NCBI RefSeq assembly: GCF_031458395.1
Contig: NZ_JAVDYJ010000001.1
Coordinates: forward strand, 2,046,001 to 2,110,000
Source: Enteractinococcus fodinae
GTDB lineage: Bacteria; Actinomycetota; Actinomycetes; Actinomycetales; Micrococcaceae
Length of the DNA stretch: 64,000 nt
Direction: 5' to 3'
The notes beneath the pieces were generated by a model that was not told the DNA's origin, did no database searches, and was given only the letters and a program-made list of their open reading frames with translations. Numbering within the stretch: position 1 is the stretch's first letter; every line of letters begins with the position of its first letter. This document shows, one piece after another, positions 57,519 to 64,000 of the stretch. The position numbers and the translations under genes were made by a program.

Positions 57519-58826
57519 TCACCTCGTCTGATCGCCGGCATCTTGGAGGAGCTGGATGACCGGTGCGAAATCCTGAAATGATGCTGGTGCCATGGTGCTA
57601 GTCACCATAAACCCATCGGTGGCCCCCTGCCGCACAAGGTCGAGCATCTGCTGGGCCACACCTGCCGGATCGCCCACCAGCACCGGCTTAAACTGGGCAA
57701 CCCCACCGGCAATCGCGAGCTCACCGATGGTGCGGGCGCCTTCAGCTACGACCTGTGCCACGATGTTTTCGAATCCTTCGGCGCCAGTGGCTCCGCGCTG
57801 TGCTCGTAAAAACTCAGCAGCGTCGTCGTGGAGGTTCCACTCCCCTGGATCGGCGCGGAAGACTGCCGCCAGGTCTTGCCACGCACTGTGCGGGTCGATG
57901 CGATCTTTGATCGTCTGCAATTTCTCTTCGGCTGCGGCCTGGGTCGCAGCCACAACTGGTTGCACAGCCATCAACGTCGTAATGGCGTCAGGGTTGCGTC
58001 CGACCTGTTCAGCTCTGGTACGCAGGTCAGCGCGGATCTGCTGGGCCTGCTGAGCAGTAGCGGCCACCATGAAGGTTGCATCGGCCCAGCGCGCCGCGAA
58101 ATCCAGGCCTGTTGGTGACGCTCCGGCCTGCAACAGCATCGGTCGGTATCCGTCTACGTCTCCAGGTAGCGTCAACGGACCCACCCCGTCAGGAGTGGGC
58201 CGGATACTCGAGGAGTCAGCGAACTCCCCGGTTGTGGTGTCCATGGACAAACTGCTGTCCGGGAAGGTTCGCCAGATGTCGAGGACGTCTTGTGTCACCT
58301 TGTGGGCCGTGCGGTAGCGCTGTTCTTTGGGCGCCAACCCCGGCTGCTGCATATTCTGGGCTTCAGCATCGTAGGCCGAGGTTACGATGTTCCAGGCGGC
58401 TCGCCCACCTGAGAGCTGATGCAAGGTTGCTAGACGTCGTGCGATGTCATATGGCGGGACAAAGGAGGTCGAGATCGTGCATCCCAACCGCAGCTGTGAG
58501 GTCACACTCGCAACCGTCGACATGACGGTTACCGGGTCTAGATAGATGCCGCCTTTGGCGCCTCGGGAGATCACCGCATCCGTGGTGCCATCGTGGCCGC
58601 CAGCCATCGCGAGCGCATCGGCGATGAACACCATATCGTAACCGTCAGCTTCGAGCTGTTGACCGATGTCCGTCCAAAAACCGGCACGCAACCAGTCGGT
58701 TCGGTTCCCGGGATCACGCCAGGCGCCGGCGGCTTGGAAGGCTGGCAGATCGATCATCGCCGCGCACGGGATGGCCGAGGTAAAAGGCTTGGCTTTCAGC
58801 TGGGTGTCATGTGCAGGTGTGGTCAT
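57519..58826 (-). CDS. LLM-class flavin monooxygenase (NtaA/SnaA/DszA family), TPP-riboswitch controlled
   Basis: The protein of 435 residues is a luciferase-like flavin monooxygenase of the NtaA/SnaA/DszA group: RTDWLRAGFWTDIGQQLEADGYDMVFIADALAMAGG, LDPVTVMSTVASVTSQLRLGCTIS, and LSGGRAAWNIVTSAYDAEAQNM are its conserved blocks (read in parts). Such enzymes use FMNH2 and O2 to oxygenate N- or S-containing ring or alkyl substrates. A TPP aptamer precedes the ATG and overlaps its Shine-Dalgarno site GGAGGAAGG, so the gene is repressed by thiamine pyrophosphate. That predicts a role in making, salvaging or breaking down thiamine pieces; the exact reaction is unknown. Confidence 0.9.
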   Translation of the reverse strand: MTTPAHDTQLKAKPFTSAIPCAAMIDLPAFQAAGAWRDPGNRTDWLRAGFWTDIGQQLEADGYDMVFIADALAMAGGHDGTTDAVISRGAKGGIYLDPVTVMSTVASVTSQLRLGCTISTSFVPPYDIARRLATLHQLSGGRAAWNIVTSAYDAEAQNMQQPGLAPKEQRYRTAHKVTQDVLDIWRTFPDSSLSMDTTTGEFADSSSIRPTPDGVGPLTLPGDVDGYRPMLLQAGASPTGLDFAARWADATFMVAATAQQAQQIRADLRTRAEQVGRNPDAITTLMAVQPVVAATQAAAEEKLQTIKDRIDPHSAWQDLAAVFRADPGEWNLHDDAAEFLRAQRGATGAEGFENIVAQVVAEGARTIGELAIAGGVAQFKPVLVGDPAGVAQQMLDLVRQGATDGFMVTSTMAPASFQDFAPVIQLLQDAGDQTR

Positions 58827-58832
58827 AGGCCC

Positions 58833-58911
58833 TTCCTCCGCCGGCATGATCCGGATCAGGTTGTTCGGGTCTGCGCGGTGCGCACTCTCAGCCGTAACGG
58901 CTCCCCGGGGT
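58833..58911 (-). promoter_or_regulatory. Thiamine pyrophosphate (TPP) riboswitch
   Basis: On the minus strand the aptamer reads GGGGAGCC, then GGCTGAGAG (the conserved CUGAGA), a short stem, and AACCTGATCCGGATCATGCC followed by GGCGGAGG. These are the diagnostic bases of the THI-box. The GGAGGAAGG Shine-Dalgarno of the next gene overlaps the 3' end, so ligand binding would hide it (translational control). Confidence 0.92.
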
Positions 58912-58916
58912 ACGGT

Positions 58917-58929
58917 GTCTACCGTAGAC
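58917..58929. promoter_or_regulatory. Palindrome just upstream of the TPP aptamer
   Basis: GTCTAC-C-GTAGAC is a perfect 13-bp palindrome at the expected promoter (-10-like TACGGT or TAGACA on the minus strand). It could be an operator giving a second layer of control. Confidence 0.4.
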
Positions 58930-58944
58930 CACCTGCTGGTGGCA

Positions 58945-58978
58945 CCGCTGCGTGTTGCGTCCTGGCAACACGCAGCGG
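58945..58978 (-). terminator. Terminator of the DmdA-like gene
   Basis: A perfect 14-bp stem (58945-58958 with 58965-58978) with a 6-nt loop lies 7 bp after the stop codon of the DmdA-like gene. It insulates that gene from the riboswitch operon. Confidence 0.85.
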
Positions 58979-58985
58979 CAATCGC

Positions 58986-60290
58986 CTAGATCGCAGCATC
59001 CATGCCTTTGGTGCGGAGGATTTCGCGCTGGTTAGGATTGACCGATTCGCGGAAGGGCATTTCAACCACTTCAGCTGCAACGGGACTACCCGGCATATCG
59101 GCATACTGTTCAGGTAAATGTACCCACAGTTCAGTGCCGATTGCCGAGTGTTCTACGGGTACGTATCCCATGGCGATGTTCTGACCAATCTCTGGTGAAT
59201 ACCACGGGGACGTGACATACCCGCTGGCTTCACCGTCTGAGGTAGTCGAAATCAGCCAGAAGTCGGGCGCGTAGTCGTTGATCGGTGCGCCACCCATAAT
59301 CATCCCGACCAACTGATGCGTATACGGCTGCTGCCCGACCTCAAGCTGTTCCCGAACTGCTTCAAGTGCGGCTTTGCCGATGTAGTCGGCAGTTTTTTGG
59401 CGCGGGACTTGGTAGGCCAAGTTCACTTGGAAAGGTAAGGTCTCCTGATCCATGTCCTGACCCCACGAAAGGATCCCGGCGGCAATGCGCCGGTGGTGCG
59501 CCGGCGCTATGACGGACAGCTGATGTTTTTCACCCGCCGCTAGGATGGCGTTCCACATGTCCTCGGCGTGCAAGGACGCGTCATAGAGGTAGATTTCATA
59601 CCCCTTTTCACCCGAGAAGCCAGTCTGGGAGACCACCACATCATGGCCTGCTACCTGACCTGTCATCAAGCCGTATGGAGGCAACTGGGCGACCACGTCA
59701 CCGAAGAGATCCACCATCAGGTCCACCGACTTCGGGCCTTGGATCTGCACAGGAGCAACATCAATTTCTTTGATGTCCACATCGAATCTGCGCCCGACGT
59801 TGACACCTTGTAACCAAAATTCCAGATCGGAGTCAGAAATGGAGAACCAGAACTCATCATCGGCAACGCGCAACAGGACAGGATCGTTTAGGATTCCGCC
59901 CGCCTCATTGCACAAGATGACATAGCGTGCCCGCATGACTGGGATCTTGGTGGCATCCCGGGTGATTACGAAGTTCACGTAGGCTTCGGCATCGGGGCCT
60001 TTGACCTGGATTTGTCGTTCTACCGCCACGTTCCAGAGCGTCACGTGGTTGACGAGCGCATCGTATTCGACCATGGCCCCGCCATCTTCGGGGCGGACGT
60101 AACCGCGCGGATGATACATCCGGTTGTATATCGACGCTCGCCAGCAACCGGCTTCCATCGAGAGGTGCCAGTAAGGTGACTTTCGGACTCGAGTATCGAT
60201 GAGCATCTCGACCGGGGTGGGCCCGGACTGTCGAAGATTAATCGGTACAACACGGTTGGATTGATCGACTGATGGTTGGTTCGCGTTCAT
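58986..60290 (-). CDS. DmdA-like / GcvT-family THF-dependent methyltransferase
   Basis: The protein (434 residues) belongs to the aminomethyltransferase (GcvT) superfamily and looks closest to DMSP demethylase: VTLWNVAVERQIQVKGPDAEA, NEAGGILNDPVLLRVADDEFWFSISDSDLEFWLQG, and VAPVQIQGPKSVDLM match that family (quoted in parts), as does ILSWGQDMDQ. Such enzymes move a methyl group from a sulfonium, O- or N-methyl compound to THF. The gene follows its IclR regulator with 147 bp containing a candidate operator. The ATG has GGGAGGAACCCC upstream. The substrate is not determined; the dimethylsulfoniopropionate role is only one option. Confidence 0.82.
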   Translation of the reverse strand: MNANQPSVDQSNRVVPINLRQSGPTPVEMLIDTRVRKSPYWHLSMEAGCWRASIYNRMYHPRGYVRPEDGGAMVEYDALVNHVTLWNVAVERQIQVKGPDAEAYVNFVITRDATKIPVMRARYVILCNEAGGILNDPVLLRVADDEFWFSISDSDLEFWLQGVNVGRRFDVDIKEIDVAPVQIQGPKSVDLMVDLFGDVVAQLPPYGLMTGQVAGHDVVVSQTGFSGEKGYEIYLYDASLHAEDMWNAILAAGEKHQLSVIAPAHHRRIAAGILSWGQDMDQETLPFQVNLAYQVPRQKTADYIGKAALEAVREQLEVGQQPYTHQLVGMIMGGAPINDYAPDFWLISTTSDGEASGYVTSPWYSPEIGQNIAMGYVPVEHSAIGTELWVHLPEQYADMPGSPVAAEVVEMPFRESVNPNQREILRTKGMDAAI

Positions 60291-60353
60291 GGGGTTCCTC
60301 CCTGTGGGGCACGGAGGGCATCGGCTCTGGCCTGCCGAAAATCAACCCTCGAT

Positions 60354-60390
60354 GTTGCATAATGTGCTACAACGCTCGCACTATGCAGCA
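60354..60390. promoter_or_regulatory. Candidate IclR operator upstream of the DmdA-like gene
   Basis: GTTGCATAATGTGCTACAAC (60354-60373) is an imperfect palindrome, and the related GCACTATGCAGC follows at 60378-60389; TGCATA...GTGC occurs in both orientations. This suits a regulator dimer pair and lies between the IclR gene and its likely target. Confidence 0.45.
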
Positions 60391-60437
60391 CGTACTCACA
60401 GTCTAATCGTGACTCGCATCACAGGTAAAGAGGTTTA

Positions 60438-61238
60438 TTAAGCTGTGGGGTCGACCCGAGAAAAGCCCAACCGACTTTCCAGATCGCGCGCAGCCTGGCG
60501 CGCTTGCGCAAGGAATGGTTCGAACTGGGCTTCCGGCATTCTAAAGTCTGGTGCGGTTACCGACACCGCGGCGACGAGTTGCCCGGTTGCATCCCAGACC
60601 GGTACTGCGAGCGCATTGATGCCCTCTTCCCACTCTCCGACGGCTGACGCCCAACCGCGTTGGCGAATAACTCCCAACTCTTCGGCGAGATGCTTGGCCT
60701 CGAGTTGGGTGGCTTCGGTAAATTTCACAAGAGGTTGGGCACTGACCTGTGCCCATACCTCTTCGGGAGCGTAAGCCAGCAAGAGCTTGCCTGTCGACGT
60801 GGCATGCAATGGCACGCGCTGTCCGACATACTGCCCCGCTACGCCAACCATACGTTGGCCAGCGCTTTGAGTGATCGTTACGGCATAGCCTTCATCGAGG
60901 ATCGCGACATTGGTAGTTTCCTGGGTCGCTTCGGCAAGCGCATCACAGATCGTTTGACTATCGCGTGCTAAATCGAAACGCGTAGAGACCGGGTATGCCA
61001 TGCGCAGCAACCCGATGCCCAGTCGGTACGCTCCTCGATCAGCAAGCTGTTCGACGACATTCCGATGTTCTAACGTGGCCAGCAGACGCGAGGCAGTAGA
61101 CCGATGCACACCCAACCGGCGCGCGATCTCGGAGCTGGTCAGTTCAGTTTCTTCGGTGAGAAACTCCAGAATTTGCAATGCACGATCAACCGACTGAATG
61201 GGCGCTGCTACTTCTGGGCGCTGTTCTGAACTTGTCAT
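60438..61238 (-). CDS. IclR-family transcriptional regulator
   Basis: The protein has an N-terminal winged helix (about 15-80; SVDRALQILEFLTEETELTSSEIARRLGVHRSTASRLLATLE, quoted in part) and a C-terminal effector domain (about 95-255). The ATG 61238 lies 6 nt after GAGGAA. IclR proteins control catabolism of aromatic or one-carbon compounds. It reads toward the DmdA-like gene on the same strand, so it probably controls that gene. Confidence 0.92.
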   Translation of the reverse strand: MTSSEQRPEVAAPIQSVDRALQILEFLTEETELTSSEIARRLGVHRSTASRLLATLEHRNVVEQLADRGAYRLGIGLLRMAYPVSTRFDLARDSQTICDALAEATQETTNVAILDEGYAVTITQSAGQRMVGVAGQYVGQRVPLHATSTGKLLLAYAPEEVWAQVSAQPLVKFTEATQLEAKHLAEELGVIRQRGWASAVGEWEEGINALAVPVWDATGQLVAAVSVTAPDFRMPEAQFEPFLAQARQAARDLESRLGFSRVDPTA

Positions 61239-61419
61239 TGGGTTCCTCACTCGTCAAACAATGTCGGCTGTGCTTCTCTAGGCTACCCAAGGGTGTGCAC
61301 AGTCTGACTAACATCCGATGCTGCCCAGCTGTTCGACATGGTGTTAGTCGATAATAAACTGCATCACCGCTGCGGTTGCACGCCTGTCGGTCGGCGCCCC
61401 AGACGACCTCTGGGACGAC

Positions 61420-61453
61420 AAAACCCCGGAACTCTACTACGAAAGTTCCGGGG
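61420..61453 (-). terminator. Terminator of tRNA-Thr
   Basis: On the minus strand CCCCGGAACT (61453-61444) pairs with AGTTCCGGGG (61433-61424) and is followed by TTTTG. It lies 3 bp after the encoded CCA. Confidence 0.88.
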
Positions 61454-61456
61454 TGT

Positions 61457-61533
61457 TGGAGCCCCCTATCGGATTCGAACCGATGACCCCCTGTTTACAA
61501 GACAGGTGCTCTGGCCAGCTGAGCTAAGGAGGC
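61457..61533 (-). tRNA. tRNA-Thr (anticodon TGT)
   Basis: The cloverleaf has acceptor GCCTCCT/AGGGGGC, an anticodon arm CCTGT/ACAGG with loop CTTGTAA (anticodon TGT, reading ACA) and T arm ATCGG-TTCGAAT-CCGAT. The 3' CCA is encoded. Its own terminator follows. Confidence 0.95.
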
Positions 61534-61622
61534 GTGGCTGTCTAGCCGTCAATTTATGACCTACGCTAGTCTAGCCCAAACCATGAGGAAACAAAAACCT
61601 AGCGGCGCCATTTCCCCTGGCA

Positions 61623-62459
61623 TTAGTCGTCGAGTTGTGACTCAGCCCAGGATTGGAACGATTCGCCACCGGATGTGTTTTCGTAGTGCTCACCATTGAC
61701 CCAAATGGACGGGGTACCAGCGATCCCGTCTTTGACTGCATGAGCGGTCGTGTAATTCACAAATGGACGGAAGGTGTTGTCGGAGACGCACCCTTCGATG
61801 TCAGCTCCGATTTCTCCGGCCAAAGCGACCAGTTCGTCGTTGGACAGGCCGGCACCTTGGTGCGTATCGTAGCTGGTGAAGACCGCGTGAATGTACTCGC
61901 TGGTATGTTCAGGCGACTCTTCTGCCACACAAGCCATCGCATTTGCTGCACGAGATGAGTAGTTTTCGGTCCCAGGATTATCTAGGTAATTGACCAACCG
62001 GTATTCGATGGTGTGGCCATCTGCAGCCAGCTCATCAAGTGCGCCAGCGTTCTCGCTTTCAAACTGCGCACAGTACACACAGTTGGCATCAGCATAAATA
62101 ATGATGTCAGCTACGTCTGAGCCGGGCACGTCGGTGGGCATCTGACCTGCAGTGTCTGGGTTTGGCTCATCGACCTGCGTGGCATCGACTTCCTCGGGCG
62201 CATTGCCCTCAGCCGGGGCACCGTCTTCCAAGAGCAACCCACCGGTTTCTGTTGCAGCGGTTGGCGTCGGACCGGCATCAGGGATCGAACGCGAAGAGTT
62301 CATCAAAGTCACGACCACAATGATGGCGACCACAGCGGCAACGACACCGACGATTGTCCATGTGATGATGCGGGAACGCCGTTTCTCCGCCGCGAGTTGG
62401 TTAGCTTGCGCCTGCCGTACAGTGTCACGTGAGCTGCCAGCTGACTTATTTTTGGCCAT
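61623..62459 (-). CDS. DsbA-family membrane-anchored thiol:disulfide oxidoreductase
   Basis: The 278-residue protein has a cytoplasmic basic tail, one membrane helix (about 31-52), an acidic Pro/Thr linker (about 57-110) and a thioredoxin-fold domain (about 112-275) with the active site NCVYCAQF (CxxC) and a cis-Pro in GTPSIWVNG. It would act outside the cell in protein oxidation or as a DsbA/D-type redox factor. The ATG follows AAGGATA. A short palindrome (TACCT-A-AGGTA, 62466-62476) lies just upstream. Confidence 0.9.
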   Translation of the reverse strand: MAKNKSAGSSRDTVRQAQANQLAAEKRRSRIITWTIVGVVAAVVAIIVVVTLMNSSRSIPDAGPTPTAATETGGLLLEDGAPAEGNAPEEVDATQVDEPNPDTAGQMPTDVPGSDVADIIIYADANCVYCAQFESENAGALDELAADGHTIEYRLVNYLDNPGTENYSSRAANAMACVAEESPEHTSEYIHAVFTSYDTHQGAGLSNDELVALAGEIGADIEGCVSDNTFRPFVNYTTAHAVKDGIAGTPSIWVNGEHYENTSGGESFQSWAESQLDD

Positions 62460-62540
62460 TATCCTTACCTAAGGTAGTGAGTTGTTAAATTTTGAACCAG
62501 TCAGAGTATACGGCTGGTTTCTGAACATTGACTGGACTTT

Positions 62541-63020
62541 TTACTGCTGCGGTTCCAGCTGCGGGTGCTCGCCCTGGATGGTGGGCTCCCCGGTGTCGGG
62601 GTCGAAAACAATCCGTAAGTCCAGCTGTTCTCCATCCACGGTGGTCACCTCAGCCTCCAGCAAGTTGCCACGCCACAGGTCCGCTTCCACTTCCTGCACT
62701 TCAGGATATTTAGCAATCACATTAGATTCCAGCACGTCCTGCTGATGGTTCTGGCTGACCACACCATAGACCCCCGATGCGACACCCAAAAGCATGGCGA
62801 CCAACCCGGCGAGAGTCTCAATGCGAACATCGCGCGGAGCATCGGCTCGTTCGCCTCGGCTATCGGTACCTTCGAACCGGCGCGTCTCACCCGACTCCCA
62901 GGCTTTCAGGCGACGGGCACGCCAGGTCGCATGTGCCAGAATGGCTGCTCCGGCAATGGCAAAAACAAAGCCGATCCCGATAGCTAGTTGCGGCGTTTGC
63001 AAGTCCAGAGGTTCAAACAT
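62541..63020 (-). CDS. Hypothetical membrane protein
   Basis: The 159-residue protein has two membrane helices (about 12-32 and 74-94) separated by a charged 40-residue loop, and a 60-residue C-terminal tail with a beta-rich domain (DLWRGNLLEAEVTTVDGEQLDLRIVFDPDTG). It is not recognised. GACAAT lies 6 nt before ATG 63020, so it is probably leaderless; an upstream in-frame ATG would add eight residues. It lies 81 bp upstream of the DsbA-like gene on the same strand. Confidence 0.72.
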   Translation of the reverse strand: MFEPLDLQTPQLAIGIGFVFAIAGAAILAHATWRARRLKAWESGETRRFEGTDSRGERADAPRDVRIETLAGLVAMLLGVASGVYGVVSQNHQQDVLESNVIAKYPEVQEVEADLWRGNLLEAEVTTVDGEQLDLRIVFDPDTGEPTIQGEHPQLEPQQ

Positions 63021-63151
63021 ACTTCCATTGTCTACGATGAGCACCGAGCGAGAAGTTATTTCACTTGGTTTTGACTTAGCGCGTAGTCAGATCGCGGCTT
63101 AGCGTCGCGTCATCGTTCCAGACTGGGCTGGAGTGTGATGAACTTAGAGCT

Positions 63152-64000
63152 ATGAAACTCGCTACATTTCGCTTGCCACAAGAACGCCCCGATGCACCCG
63201 GAGCCACATTTGCCGCGCTCATCATCAAAACCGAGACCGATGACTCCGGGGCCGAATACGCGACCCAGGCTGTGCGACTGCCCGATATCACTGATGTCGG
63301 GGCCCTGCTCACCCTGGCGCCGCCGGAGCGTCAGGCCATTGTGCAAGAAGCACTTGATGCCGCTCAGCAGGACGCCAACTACATCATCGACGCCACGACG
63401 CTGAGCTATGAAACCCTCATCCCCTACCCGTCAAAAATCTTCTGTATAGGTCTCAACTACCGGAACCATATCGAAGAGACCGGGCTCGACCTTCCCAAAT
63501 ATCCCACAATTTTTGCGAAATACGGTCAGACGCTCACGAGCGCCTATAGTGAGATCGCTGTGCCGGAGATTGATCATCGGCTGGACTACGAGGGCGAGTT
63601 AGCCGTGATCATCGGCGCCCCAGGTAAAAATATCTCTGCGGCCAACGCTGCCGATTACATCGCCGGATATGCCATCAGCAACGACATCTCGTTGCGCGGC
63701 TTACAAGGTCGCACCGATGAATGGACTCAGGGCAAAATCCTGGAGGCTTCTACTCCGGTTGGCCCTTGGCTGACAACCGCCGACGAATTCCAGTCCAAGG
63801 CCGAACTCACCACGTTAGTCAACGGCGAAGTGCGCCAACGCGATTCCGTTGATGACCTAGTCTTCGGGGTGGGCGACTTACTTGAATACCTATCTCAGCT
63901 GATCACCTTACTGCCCGGGGATATCATCATGACCGGCACCCCCGGCGGCGTGGCACTTGCAATGCGTGATGAGCACGGCCGCCGTCCGTGGCTTAAGCCA
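63152..64000 (+). CDS. Fumarylacetoacetate hydrolase-family protein, 3' truncated
   Basis: The open frame from ATG 63152 (MKLATFRLPQERPDAPG) runs off the window. It shows the FAH fold: KIFCIGLNYRNHIEE near residue 98, the metal ligands in DYEGELAVIIG, ISNDISLRGLQ and QGKILEASTPVGP, and LLPGDIIMTGTPGGV. Members hydrolyse C-C bonds of acylpyruvates or decarboxylate oxaloacetate, often in aromatic catabolism. There is no ribosome binding site and TAGAGC just before the ATG; the promoter is unclear. With the DmdA-like gene and IclR it hints at catabolism of a methylated substrate, though the genes are on different strands. Confidence 0.93.
   Translation, partial: MKLATFRLPQERPDAPGATFAALIIKTETDDSGAEYATQAVRLPDITDVGALLTLAPPERQAIVQEALDAAQQDANYIIDATTLSYETLIPYPSKIFCIGLNYRNHIEETGLDLPKYPTIFAKYGQTLTSAYSEIAVPEIDHRLDYEGELAVIIGAPGKNISAANAADYIAGYAISNDISLRGLQGRTDEWTQGKILEASTPVGPWLTTADEFQSKAELTTLVNGEVRQRDSVDDLVFGVGDLLEYLSQLITLLPGDIIMTGTPGGVALAMRDEHGRRPWLKP

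Noticed and set aside
60291-60437. Glycine riboswitch before the GcvT-family gene
   Set aside because: The conserved tandem aptamer bases are absent, and the protein resembles DmdA rather than GcvT.
62466-62476. DtxR/IdeR iron box (TACCT-A-AGGTA) before the DsbA-like gene
   Set aside because: It is too short and lacks the TTAGGTTAG halves; likewise the TTAGGCTAA-like strings before ung, the NlpC/P60 gene and tRNA-Arg are -10 boxes.

Overview
The window is chromosomal DNA of a Gram-positive actinobacterium, most likely from the Micrococcaceae branch of Micrococcales. This rests on the DUF3027, DUF3263, DUF6350, LytR_C, WXG100 and DtxR/IdeR-type proteins, the monomeric isocitrate dehydrogenase, frequent GTG/TTG starts, and many genes without a ribosome binding site. 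Base composition looks only moderately GC-rich (mid-to-high 50s by eye), which would suit genera such as Yaniella or Enteractinococcus, but the genus is an inference. Gene density is high and I see no prophage, insertion sequence, CRISPR array or plasmid function.

Layout. 1-10.3 kb: a truncated flavoprotein monooxygenase, a fur-katA peroxide operon with an operator-like repeat, purU, a gamma-carbonic-anhydrase-like protein, a 2-hydroxyacid dehydrogenase, a glutaminase fused to STAS and cNMP-binding domains, and the methionine importer metNIQ. 10.4-19.2 kb: monomeric icd, an AraC/GyrI-like regulator, the purN-purH-mgtE run and a DUF6350 membrane protein. 19.4-27.4 kb: gdhA, a DedA protein, a thioesterase/APP1 phosphatase pair, an inositol monophosphatase, a flavin-binding PNPOx protein, two DUF202 proteins beside a ferritin-VIT metal transporter, and a LysR regulator. 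27.5-33.2 kb: sucCD, pcrA, a membrane protein and tRNA-Arg(CCT). 33.5-41.8 kb: an unusual soluble Ser/Thr kinase, dps, a GlxA-type regulator divergent from an HD protein, a methyltransferase, an ABC exporter, a secreted NlpC/P60 hydrolase behind a structured leader, and a DtxR regulator. 42-54.8 kb: serC, DUF3027-csp, a two-component system, an orphan WXG100 protein, a DUF4031-HD fusion, an SDR, groEL behind two CIRCE elements, LytR_C/DUF3263, ung and a ThrE exporter. 54.9-64 kb is the accessory part: an AlbA_2 (Schlafen-like) protein, a thiamine pyrophosphate riboswitch controlling a flavin monooxygenase and an unrecognised protein, a DmdA-like methyltransferase with an IclR regulator, tRNA-Thr(TGT), a DsbA-like protein and the start of a fumarylacetoacetate hydrolase family gene.

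How the parts relate. Stress and redox genes recur (fur-katA, dps, ferritin-VIT, groEL, DtxR). Nitrogen and one-carbon genes (gdhA, glutaminase, metNIQ, purU/N/H, serC, DmdA-like) form a second theme. The most unusual signals are regulatory. The TPP aptamer sits directly before a flavin monooxygenase not normally listed among thiamine genes. The NlpC/P60 gene has a leader with two competing helices. At least nine genes have a TANNNT-type -10 box 6-7 nt before the start codon, implying leaderless mRNAs. Six convergent gene pairs share exactly a 4-nt stop-stop overlap.
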